Part shown: positions 24,078-32,600 of the stretch, piece by piece | Numbering within the stretch: the first letter of the stretch is position 1 | How the letters are laid out: each line of letters starts with the position of its first letter | Source of the DNA: a virus | DNA length: 37,425 nt | IMG/VR virus record: IMGVR_UViG_3300020385_000028 | Span: 1-37,425 of that record | Direction: 5' to 3' (one strand) | Position numbers and translations under genes: made by a program | The notes under the pieces: model-generated | What the model was told of the DNA's origin: nothing | Seen by the model: only the letters and a program-made list of their open reading frames with translations | Databases searched by the model: none

Positions 24078-24761
24078 TTAATATGTTTGACCAGGTACAG
24101 GTTCTTGAATATGTTCATGTTTTAAATCAATAGTATTATGAATCAAAACCTTTTCTTCATCTTTTATTGCTATAGGAAATAATAACTGGTCTTGAACGTG
24201 ATAATATTTTTGAGTATACTCTTCCATTTTTTGTTTTATAATTTGAAACCTTTGATGTGTTGTATTATAAACCATCATACCTCCATAAAATAATTTTAAA
24301 TCCTCATAACCTTTATTTTCATTTTCTTTAATTGTTCTTATCATTTCATTTATATCATTTTTATATCTTGGAAAACTTAATGATTTAAAAAATTCGTGAT
24401 ATATACTTGAGGTGTTTATAAAAGATAAAAAAGAATTGTTGCCAATTAACTCTATTAATTTTATAGCGTGATTATGTTGTATTTTATATTTATGGTCTAT
24501 ATAAATTACATACTTTGTTTTAACAATATGATGTTTTAAAAATTTAACATACTTGGATTGTCTTGTGCCTTCCCTCAGGTCGTATGTATGTGTAAATGGT
24601 AAGATGCGAACCTCCCATCCATTTTGGTTAGCATGTTCATTAAATTCAACATCTCTTAATGTAGTATATACTATAGCATTCTTAATATTTGTTTTATGTA
24701 CCTTATTAAAATATCCGGTTACACAAGTAACAACAGTATAATCATTTATATCTGCAGCCAT
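24078..24761 (-). CDS. TOD1/MUCI70 (DUF616)-like glycosyltransferase (227 aa)
   Basis: The pattern 'TGYFNKV...REGTRQSKYVKFLKHHIV...YVIYIDHKYKI' matches the DUF616/TOD1_MUCI70 family as I know it: a basic stretch before a strand that ends in D-H-x, in place of the common WxD. A second block (YGGMMVYNTTHQR) and a late QDQLLFPIAI (equivalent to the RDQ motif) complete the fold. Plant members of the family are Golgi glycosyltransferases. The gene overlaps the RmlB-like gene by 16 nt and is followed 3 nt later by the second transferase, so the three products are made together. Substrate unknown. Confidence 0.65.
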   Translation of the reverse strand: MAADINDYTVVTCVTGYFNKVHKTNIKNAIVYTTLRDVEFNEHANQNGWEVRILPFTHTYDLREGTRQSKYVKFLKHHIVKTKYVIYIDHKYKIQHNHAIKLIELIGNNSFLSFINTSSIYHEFFKSLSFPRYKNDINEMIRTIKENENKGYEDLKLFYGGMMVYNTTHQRFQIIKQKMEEYTQKYYHVQDQLLFPIAIKDEEKVLIHNTIDLKHEHIQEPVPGQTY

Positions 24762-25762
24762 CTTTTATTATTCATTGTCCAGTCAACAGTTTCTTTTAAT
24801 TTATTATAAACCTCACTAGGTGTCCAACCGATAGATTTCATTTTATTTCCACAAAGAGCATATCGTAAATCGTGCCCAGGTCTTGAAGAATGAAAATCAA
24901 TTATTTCATAATTTAATTTTTTACCAAGCACATCAGCAATATAGGACGCTAATGACAGATTGTCTATTTCTTCTGAACCTACTATGTTATATTTAGGACA
25001 TTTAATACCAGTGTCATCAGCAACAGAGGGAGTGTTATTATTTAATAAAAACAACAATGCATCAGCAACATCTTTAGCATGAATATAATGTCTGCTTCCG
25101 GCTTTATTTTTTTTATCATTACCGTGTATAAATATTTTTTCACCTTTCAAAACCTTATTAATACACATAGGTATAAATTTTTCTGGATGTTGTCTCTCAC
25201 CAAATACATTCATAGTATGTGTTATAATATTTGGCATTTTATATGTGTTTTCAAAAGCTACAACTAACTCCTCTGCACCTGCTTTTGTAGCGCTATATGG
25301 ATTTGTTGAGTTATATCTATCATTCTCTTTATACTTTACGGCCCCTGGAGCTGGACCAAATACTTCATCTGTACTGAAATAAACAAACTTATCTAAACTG
25401 TCTATAGATTTAGCGTATTCAAGAATATTAGTTGTTCCTACTACATTATCCATAACAAACTCCATAGGATAATCTATACTTCTATCTACGTGTGAACCGG
25501 CAGCCAAATGTGCTATATAATTAATATTGCCTATAGCTGAAACTATTTGTGAATTTAATGGAGCTTTTAAATCGTGATGTATAATTTTAACTCTATTACT
25601 ATCTTTACGACCGCCTACTACTTCTTGTAATCTATTTAGATTACCACTGAAATCAAGTCTGTCTAAAGATACAATTGTCCAATCAGTATTATCTAATATA
25701 TTTTCTATAACGTGATGAGCTATAAAACCTGCTCCACCTGTTACTAAAATTGACTTACTCAT
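24746..25762 (-). CDS. RmlB-like NAD-dependent nucleotide-sugar 4,6-dehydratase (338 aa)
   Basis: An extended short-chain dehydrogenase: NAD-binding TGGAGFIAHHV near residues 8-18, the active-site STDEVFG typical of sugar-nucleotide 4,6-dehydratases, and YSATKAGAE with the Tyr-x-x-x-Lys pair. NVFGERQHPEKFIP and the RHYIHAKDVADAL segment near the C-terminal part complete the match. RmlB makes dTDP-4-keto-6-deoxyglucose; related enzymes use UDP- or GDP-sugars, and the nucleotide cannot be fixed here. It would supply the donor for the two transferases downstream. The ATG at 25762 overlaps the dioxygenase stop (ATGA), preferred over a TTG at 25777. Confidence 0.85.
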   Translation of the reverse strand: MSKSILVTGGAGFIAHHVIENILDNTDWTIVSLDRLDFSGNLNRLQEVVGGRKDSNRVKIIHHDLKAPLNSQIVSAIGNINYIAHLAAGSHVDRSIDYPMEFVMDNVVGTTNILEYAKSIDSLDKFVYFSTDEVFGPAPGAVKYKENDRYNSTNPYSATKAGAEELVVAFENTYKMPNIITHTMNVFGERQHPEKFIPMCINKVLKGEKIFIHGNDKKNKAGSRHYIHAKDVADALLFLLNNNTPSVADDTGIKCPKYNIVGSEEIDNLSLASYIADVLGKKLNYEIIDFHSSRPGHDLRYALCGNKMKSIGWTPSEVYNKLKETVDWTMNNKRWLQI

Positions 25763-27060
25763 TGTTTGTAAACCCAATCTTTTAATTGATAATGAACATA
25801 AAAGTTTCTAAAAAAAGCGCCGCCTAGAGATTCTTTTCTTCCGTGTTCACAAACTGCCGATTCGTATAGTATCATGTCGCCTGGCTGCGCATACACCTTA
25901 TACCACTCTCCATCGTGACCTTGTATGTCTAAGGGCCAATCATCTGCATATTTTTTATTTTGACATCCACATCTTAAATCTTTATCTACTATAATAATTG
26001 ATGAAACGTGATGAGTAGCAATTCTATCTACGTGTGGTGTTAATGTAGCCCCTTTGGTATATGACCTTATGCCATAAATAAATGAAGGCGTTAAAGATTC
26101 TTTTATCCAATCCTCATGTGTTTTTAATAATTGTTTATGAATCAAATTTTTTACGCTTGGTAAGTGGTCAAATGACATAATCTCAGTATCTCCCCCTACT
26201 ATAAATTCTTTTTTTCCATCAAACTCCTCTGTTTGTTTTTTGTCTTTTAACAACTCATAAGACTCGTTAATTAAGTTCCAAGTTTCTTCTGGACACTTTA
26301 TTAAAGTAAAACCATTATCAGTAAGTCTTGGAAAGTCATCTACATTAGTAAACTCTTTTTTTTCAATTTTTTGTTTTAAATTTTGTGTCTCTGATGCTTT
26401 AACTATATAAGATTTATTCTGCATACCTTCAACAATTTTTGACTCTTCAACTTTTTGCACAGGTTTTTCTTTTTGCGAATCATAATACATTTTTTCATCA
26501 CCAGCTCCATCCCAACCTTTTTCTCTCCACCAAGATGTTACAATGTATTTTTTACCCTCGTCTACAGTTACACCTTCATGAATATATTGGTCTTGTAATT
26601 TATCTTCTTTTAAATTATACCACCATAAAGCTTTACCTGTCTTAGGTTCTACAGTTTTTTGTAGAGTAGGAAAGTGAGTGCCTCCTCCTACAAAATCTTC
26701 GTTTAAATATATCATTAAAGTATGCGTTCTATTTCCAGAAGCTTTACAATGCATGTCATAAGCAGCTCCACTAAAAAAATCATTATGGGGTTTAAAATAC
26801 TGACCCGGCTGATATAATTGACCTTGAAGCGCCTCGCCTTTGTGTGGCTCTAATCCTAGTGTGTCAGCTATTTTGTTTTTTATTTTAGACATTATTGGAT
26901 TATTCATATCTAAATTTGATGTGCTTGATGTTCTGTAGTCCGTGACATCACTTCTATCTGTTCCCCCTACAACAACAGATGAGCGTGTGTGATTAGCATC
27001 AATCATTTTAATAAGTTCTTGACACTCCTCAGGCGTAATAAAATTATGTATTTCCTCCAT
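25759..27060 (-). CDS. Double-domain prolyl 4-hydroxylase-like 2OG-Fe(II) dioxygenase (433 aa)
   Basis: Domain 1 (about 1-185) has the prolyl 4-hydroxylase site: H92-x-D94 in FKPHNDFF, GNRTHTLMIYLN, GGGTHFP, H161 in YIHEGV and K171 (2-oxoglutarate) in GKKYIVTSWWRE. Domain 2 (about 235-430) has a second iron site: H343-x-D345 in TPHVDR, H406 in CEHGRK and R418 in FFRNFYVHY. A charged linker lies between. Prolyl 4-hydroxylases add 4-OH to proline in proline-rich peptides using Fe(II), O2 and 2-oxoglutarate. The gene follows the Pro-rich fibre gene and overlaps the RmlB-like gene, making fibre linkers the obvious substrate. That substrate is inferred. Both catalytic sets look intact. Confidence 0.85.
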   Translation of the reverse strand: MEEIHNFITPEECQELIKMIDANHTRSSVVVGGTDRSDVTDYRTSSTSNLDMNNPIMSKIKNKIADTLGLEPHKGEALQGQLYQPGQYFKPHNDFFSGAAYDMHCKASGNRTHTLMIYLNEDFVGGGTHFPTLQKTVEPKTGKALWWYNLKEDKLQDQYIHEGVTVDEGKKYIVTSWWREKGWDGAGDEKMYYDSQKEKPVQKVEESKIVEGMQNKSYIVKASETQNLKQKIEKKEFTNVDDFPRLTDNGFTLIKCPEETWNLINESYELLKDKKQTEEFDGKKEFIVGGDTEIMSFDHLPSVKNLIHKQLLKTHEDWIKESLTPSFIYGIRSYTKGATLTPHVDRIATHHVSSIIIVDKDLRCGCQNKKYADDWPLDIQGHDGEWYKVYAQPGDMILYESAVCEHGRKESLGGAFFRNFYVHYQLKDWVYKQ

Positions 27061-27081
27061 TTGATTTGATTAAATTTTAAA

Positions 27082-27089
27082 TAAAGTTA
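27082..27089 (-). promoter_or_regulatory. Weak -7 box upstream of the dioxygenase gene
   Basis: The minus strand reads TAACTTTA, one base off TAnnTTTG, 21 nt before the ATG at 27060 in the 53-nt gap after the fibre gene. It may give the modification cassette its own transcript; no -33 TTTG is clear. Confidence 0.3.
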
Positions 27090-27113
27090 ATGATAATTAT
27101 TTAAAATGAAAAA

Positions 27114-29633
27114 CTATGGACAATTAGTAACAGTACACGATAATGTAAATGATGAACCATTCCAGTATCTATAGAAACTTCCGTTATTATAGTAACCTGC
27201 AAATGCAGCTCTATCACAATTTGGAGTTCTGTATAAAAGTGTTGCAGTACAGAAATTATTTGTGTTTATATAATAAAACTCATAGTCGTCACACGCAATA
27301 TCATTTACGCTTGCTACAAGCTCTAAATTAACAAGGTTACAAGATGGACTTGGGGCTGGTGTCGGTACTGGTGTTGGAGTTGGTGGATTTTGACAATCTA
27401 AACAAAGATTGAATGACGCATATAAAGTATATGAACCATTAACACCTGAACCAGCGTTTGAGTCAAAAGAAAAACACACCGACCCACTTTTTAAAACATT
27501 AGGGAATGTAGTGCCAAATGGTGCGCTTACATCTAATAAATTACTAGGGTCGTCACAATCTAAGTATCTTCCATATATTGTAGTTGGAGTTGGAACTGGA
27601 GTTGGTGGAGTTGGCGTAGGAGTTGGAGCAGGACAAGGCCCATTGAAAACAACATTACCGTTACCGCTTGTTACAGTAGGCATCCCTAATGCACAAACTG
27701 GTATTGAATCACCATCCGGTACACTTTCAGTTTGCGAACTACCACTACAATCTGTGTAACTGAACGTTCCGCCACCAGAGCCTCCTTCTAACTCCCATTC
27801 ATTACAACCACTTGGTGTGGGAGCTGGTGTCGGTACTGGTGTGGGAGTTGGTGGATTAGCTGTTAAACAAGCAGTACAATCTACATAAACATTTATATAG
27901 TCGTTAGTATTTGCTGGTGCTGTATCTTCTGTTATCTCATAACATTTACCATCATTCATTTCTACTATATCATTTGGTCCAACACCACTTGCAAATGTTG
28001 CTCTAACAGTAGTAAGTGTTGCACTACCTCCTCCTGGACAAATAGTAACTTGATAGTAGTTATAAGAAGGCGTAGGCGTAGGTGGTGGCGGCGTAGGCGT
28101 AGGTGGAGTACAAGGTCCTACTAATGTAACACTACCTGAGCCACTTGTTAAAGTAGGTAATCCTAATGCACAAACTGATGCTGAATCTCCATCATCCACA
28201 CTTTCTGTTTGCGCAACTCCATTACAATCAGTATAACTAAAGTTTCCAACTGAACCTGGACCTCCTTCTAAATCCCATTCATTACAACCACTTGGTGTAG
28301 GAGTTGGTGTAGGTGGAGGCGGTGTAGGAGGTGGTGGATTATCTGCTATACATGCATCACAATCTACGTAAACATTTATATAGTCGTTAGTATTTGCTGG
28401 TGCTGTATCTTCAGTTATCTCATAACATCTACCATCGTTCATTTCTACTATATCTCCTGGTCCAACACCACTTGCAAATGTTGCTCTAACAGTAGTATAT
28501 AAAGTACCTCCTCCTCCTGGACAAGCAGTAAGCGTATAATAATTATAAGTCACCGTTACACAAGATGTAATAGATAAAACTTCACCATTTGAATTAATTA
28601 AAAATGCATATCCATTATTTAAATTTGGATAGTGACCGTTTACATTTGTTACACCATACCATTTTAAACCACCGTTAAATATATTTGTAAGTGTGTTGTT
28701 AGTGTAAAAGATATCACCAACCTGAACCGATGCAACATTTGCTCTCGATGTGTATATAGAAACTGAAGTTTGTAATACACATGCAGCGCTTGATGAACTT
28801 TGACCAAGGTTAACATTGTTAGTTGAAAACAATTGTATTCCTGGTGGCGGAGTTGGAACTGGTGGTGGAGGCGCTGGTACAGGTGTTGGCGTAGGCGTAC
28901 ACGCACCACAATTAGCAAATGAAGGTAATCCTGCAGCATCCACTAATGAAGTGGAAGTTGTAGATGATGGGCTCCCATAACAAATATTATTATATTTATA
29001 GACTGGCTGGAATGTTCCTCCAGATACTAATCTAAAAATTTGTGTCGCCGAGCCATTACAGTCAGTGTATTCTTTATAGTCGTAAGAAACCGTAGGCACT
29101 GGTGGCGGTGGCACTGGCACTGGCACTGGCACTGGCACTGGCACTGGCACTGGCGTAGGCGTTGGGCCTGGCGTAGGCGTTGTAGGCGTAGGCGTTGGGC
29201 CTGGCGTAGGCGTTGGCACAGGTGGGGTTGGAGGAGTACCACAATCAGTACAACTAGTATAACTTGGAAATGCATTTACATTTATAGTTGACGTTAAACC
29301 TGTTAACTGAGGGTCTCCATAACAAACACTATTATACAAAACACTTCCTGGAAAAGTTCCTCCTGTTACTAATCTAAAAACTTGAGTTCCACTTCCAGCA
29401 CATTCTGAATATATTCTGTAATCATAAACTATTGGACTTGGAACTGGCGTTGGCGAAGAACAATTAGGGCAAGAGCTTTCAGCAAACAAAACACCTGACG
29501 CTTGCTGCCTATATATTGACTCATCAGAATACCATCCATCAGGAGCAAAAGAAGTTAACTCTGTATCTGTAAACAATGCAGTTGCAGTTGAAAAACTTGA
29601 CGAGCTATAATAATATGTTCCTGTTGTTGCCAT
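27114..29633 (-). CDS. Pro-rich multi-module tail fibre/adhesin protein (839 aa)
   Basis: A chain of Cys-containing modules of about 45-90 residues (YDYRIYSEC, YDYKEYTDC, YNYYTLTAC, CNEWDLEGG, YNYYQVTIC, CNEWELEGG, YGRYLDCDD) joined by linkers of Pro with Thr, Val, Ala or Gly. The longest linker (about 133-183) includes seven Pro-Val units. Modules usually close with C-x-x-C, suggesting disulphides or metal binding. There is no signal peptide and it lies directly after the nozzle gene, so it is a virion fibre. The extended linkers resemble plant proline-rich glycoproteins and are likely substrates of the hydroxylase/transferase cassette just downstream. A perfect -7 box lies 11 nt upstream. 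Confidence 0.75.
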   Translation of the reverse strand: MATTGTYYYSSSSFSTATALFTDTELTSFAPDGWYSDESIYRQQASGVLFAESSCPNCSSPTPVPSPIVYDYRIYSECAGSGTQVFRLVTGGTFPGSVLYNSVCYGDPQLTGLTSTINVNAFPSYTSCTDCGTPPTPPVPTPTPGPTPTPTTPTPGPTPTPVPVPVPVPVPVPVPPPPVPTVSYDYKEYTDCNGSATQIFRLVSGGTFQPVYKYNNICYGSPSSTTSTSLVDAAGLPSFANCGACTPTPTPVPAPPPPVPTPPPGIQLFSTNNVNLGQSSSSAACVLQTSVSIYTSRANVASVQVGDIFYTNNTLTNIFNGGLKWYGVTNVNGHYPNLNNGYAFLINSNGEVLSITSCVTVTYNYYTLTACPGGGGTLYTTVRATFASGVGPGDIVEMNDGRCYEITEDTAPANTNDYINVYVDCDACIADNPPPPTPPPPTPTPTPSGCNEWDLEGGPGSVGNFSYTDCNGVAQTESVDDGDSASVCALGLPTLTSGSGSVTLVGPCTPPTPTPPPPTPTPSYNYYQVTICPGGGSATLTTVRATFASGVGPNDIVEMNDGKCYEITEDTAPANTNDYINVYVDCTACLTANPPTPTPVPTPAPTPSGCNEWELEGGSGGGTFSYTDCSGSSQTESVPDGDSIPVCALGMPTVTSGNGNVVFNGPCPAPTPTPTPPTPVPTPTTIYGRYLDCDDPSNLLDVSAPFGTTFPNVLKSGSVCFSFDSNAGSGVNGSYTLYASFNLCLDCQNPPTPTPVPTPAPSPSCNLVNLELVASVNDIACDDYEFYYINTNNFCTATLLYRTPNCDRAAFAGYYNNGSFYRYWNGSSFTLSCTVTNCP
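27640..28550 (-). repeat. Tandem duplication of a two-module unit (period about 480 bp)
   Basis: Two adjacent units, each a YNYY module, a Pro-rich linker and a CNEW module, are nearly identical in DNA. Matching stretches at 27877-28016 and 28360-28499 are offset by 483 bp, and the CNEW parts at 27781 and 28261 by 480 bp. The 3-bp difference is an in-frame linker change. Confidence 0.8.
29110..29151 (-). repeat. 6-bp microsatellite (GGCACT)7 coding Pro-Val repeats
   Basis: Seven perfect copies of GGCACT on the plus strand encode alternating Pro and Val on the minus strand inside the longest linker of the fibre protein. The unit is in frame, so slippage changes linker length by two residues per copy. 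Confidence 0.9.
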
Positions 29634-29644
29634 TTATAATTTTA

Positions 29645-29652
29645 CAAAGTTA
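29645..29652 (-). promoter_or_regulatory. Late promoter -7 box upstream of the 839-aa fibre gene
   Basis: The minus strand reads TAACTTTG, a perfect TAnnTTTG, 11 nt before the ATG at 29633 in the 24-nt gap. The -33 position lies in the nozzle gene's coding end and shows no TTTG. Confidence 0.45.
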
Positions 29653-29657
29653 ACCAT

Positions 29658-32600
29658 TTATACTGAACATCTTGAATCTCCACATCCTGCTACACGTACT
29701 GTTACTTCTCCACTATTACCATTTCCGCCAGTTGCGTATAAAGAAGCACAACCTTCCACGTTACCACCAAATGAATATTGTACCTCATCCCCAACTACAA
29801 CTCCAAGAGTTTGGTCAGATTTTAAATATACCGCTTCTAAAGAAACACAATCAATCCCAATAAAATAATCATACACAGGTATTACTGGAGTTGGAACTGG
29901 CGTAGGTGTTGGTACGGGTGTTGGCGTAAATGTACAATTACAACACGCATCAAATAAACTTGTTTGAGAATAACACAATTCTTGTCCAACAGAATTTCTT
30001 AAATCATAAATTAAATATAATTTGTTTCCACCTGTAGGCAATCCAAACTCAGCGCTATATAAATCAGGAGCACCAGAGGTGTTTATTGGAGTTGCTTTTA
30101 TCGAAGCAGCTAATAAAATACCCATGTCAGTTGAATTGTTTTCAAACAGAGCATCAGTTCTTAAATATCTAAACTCGTTTTCTGCAGGGTCAAATTGAAA
30201 ATTATCAAAATCTATTTTATTTGACCTCATTATAATAGTTGCGCCATCAGGCGGAATTATGTTTGAACCTTGAGGACCTTCTAATTCTCTATACTGAGAT
30301 ACTATTGGGTCATTAGGACTTGATAAAAATGTAACTAAATCACTTTGAATAGGAGATACAACTGAAGCATCTCTCCAGCCAAATTCTGTGTGTGAAAACT
30401 GGTTTGCATTAGCATTTGTTGTTAGCGTAATACTATAAACGCTAAACAACTCTTCTTCAGGACATTTAACCGTAACTTGTATTGTGTCATTTTGTAAAGA
30501 ATCTGAGGTAACTATTAACACTACTTCTGATGGTGTAGGATTAGGTTTTGGAAAAACTAAAGTTCCACTTTGATAAACAACTCCAGTTGTGTAAGTTACC
30601 CCATCATATATAGCTTGAATTGTATATCCAGTTCCAGATACTTGACCTTCCGTTTCTAAATCCAATCCTGCTTCTGAAACCATTTGCTGCTCAGTTCCTT
30701 CTGTTACAATTAAATCAGTATCTTCAAAAGGTATAACATAATCAATTTCAACATAATACAATTTAGATGGCGGCCCAGTATCCTCTCCAATATCAACACA
30801 GTAAACATATTCCTGACCCGCAACAATCGTAATGTTTTTTGTGACCCCACAAGCTGTACATAATTCTGTTTCAGGTTTTACAATTGTATTTGTTGTAAAC
30901 ACATACTCTTGCATATAAGGGTCATACCCACCTAATTTTTGTGTTGATGAAGCATCAGCAAATAAATCTCTAAACCAACTTCTCATACCTTCATTAGATA
31001 TAACCGTAAGAATTTCATTTTGAGCTGAGCTTCCTGTTAATTTAATAACCACATTTCTTTTTGCGTCTGTAAAAAATTTGTTTGCACCAAATTCTGCAAA
31101 ACTTTCAGGATGATTACTTATACCATAATCTTCAATACGAGCTATTTGCGTCCCTAACACTTCAGGTACAGATGTAACTACTCCACCTCCAGTTGAGTCT
31201 GATAATAAATTTTTACCAGCAAGTACATAAGATATTTTATCTTCTTGTAAAACAAGAATATCAGTTTCTCTAGCAAATAATATCTCGACATCACCATAAG
31301 TTTCTTCTAATGCTTTAAAATTAAGTAATCCTAAATTGAACTCATTAAGTCTATTTACATTTGATTCATCATTAAAAACACCACTGTATGTTAAGTCAGC
31401 AAACCTGTGTGCTTTTTTATATTCTTCATTAGACGTGGTAAATGTTCTATTACCTAAAGTAACTTGTTCACCTTTTATAGAGTCTCTTATTTTATTACTT
31501 TCCACTCCATTCCCATAAGAGTAACAATCAAAAAATCCTGTATTTACAATTCCAGGCTGATTTAATGTTTGGTTTTGTACGTTCCCTAAATGAAAATCAC
31601 CATTTATATCATAAGACTCACTATTTTCATACCACACATCTGGTAATGCTTCTTCTGGTTCTGTTTCAAACACATAAGTTGAGTTGCTTGCTGATACTGT
31701 AAAATTAACTTTTACTGATGATTCTCTGTGTTCTTCTCCAGCTCCACCACCACAAGAACTAGAACCTGATACTAATAAATATATGTTGTTTAAAACTTGG
31801 TCTACATAAAACCTATAATAAAACTCAGTGTTTGGTTGGGTGGCTGTAGAGCCAAAATACTCCGCTGATTTAATTTCATCTGCTGTTAATACTGCATTGT
31901 ATTGAGTTACACTTTTTGTTTGTGGTGGAGTAAGATTTACTGGAAACGGTGGGAAATTTTGAGATGTGTTAGGCGTAGGTATATAGCTGTTTATTATAGT
32001 TTCATCATCAGCTACATCTTCTATGCCTTCATTTAAAGTTGAAGCTATATTGTCACCTTCAAACCACTCTTGCATGTTTCCATAATTCCTAGAAGCAGTA
32101 AATTCTTTTTCTAAGGTGTAGCTTTTTTTTAAACAATCTTCGTTTTTACTAACTCCATCCCTTCTAAACTCAAACTCCATTTTTATTCTTGTGCCCACAG
32201 GAACATCGTAAACTAACGTAGTAGCAACCAGACCAGACCCTTCAGTAACAGTAAACATTGGGTATGCTACAACTGGATATGAATTTTGTTGTCCTCTTGC
32301 AGTGCTTGGCAATACTTGACTGTTAATAATTGAATCTTCGCGTGTATTAATTGAAAAATTAGAAGCATTAATCTTCATATATGTTCCTCCAAATACTTCT
32401 AGTTCATTTCCAGCTTCATCATAAATATTTATAAACCCTGAGCCTTGAGCTTGTTTTTCTAAAACAGTTGCATAGGTACACGTGTTTAATGCCCCTGTAG
32501 CATCTGCTTTAACTATTAACCTATCTCCTACTTCAACTTTTTGAGCGTTTTCTCCATCTAATAAAAAGTATGAGGAATTAGTTCCTGATTCACTATAAGC

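Noticed and set aside
24078-25762. DNA-base or lipopolysaccharide modification as the main role of the sugar genes
   Set aside because: Not excluded, but no base-modifying hydroxymethylase or O-antigen enzyme is nearby, whereas a prolyl hydroxylase and Pro-rich virion proteins flank the genes directly.
29110-29220. CRISPR-like array
   Set aside because: The repeats are directly adjacent 6-bp units and GGCGTA/GGCGTT variants inside a coding linker, with no spacers of CRISPR length.
29027-29291. Open frames on both strands over the Pro-Val repeat (His-Trp and Gln-Cys repeats)
   Set aside because: Their repeats are frame-shifted readings of the GGCACT microsatellite; only the Pro-Val frame joins to intact modules on both sides.
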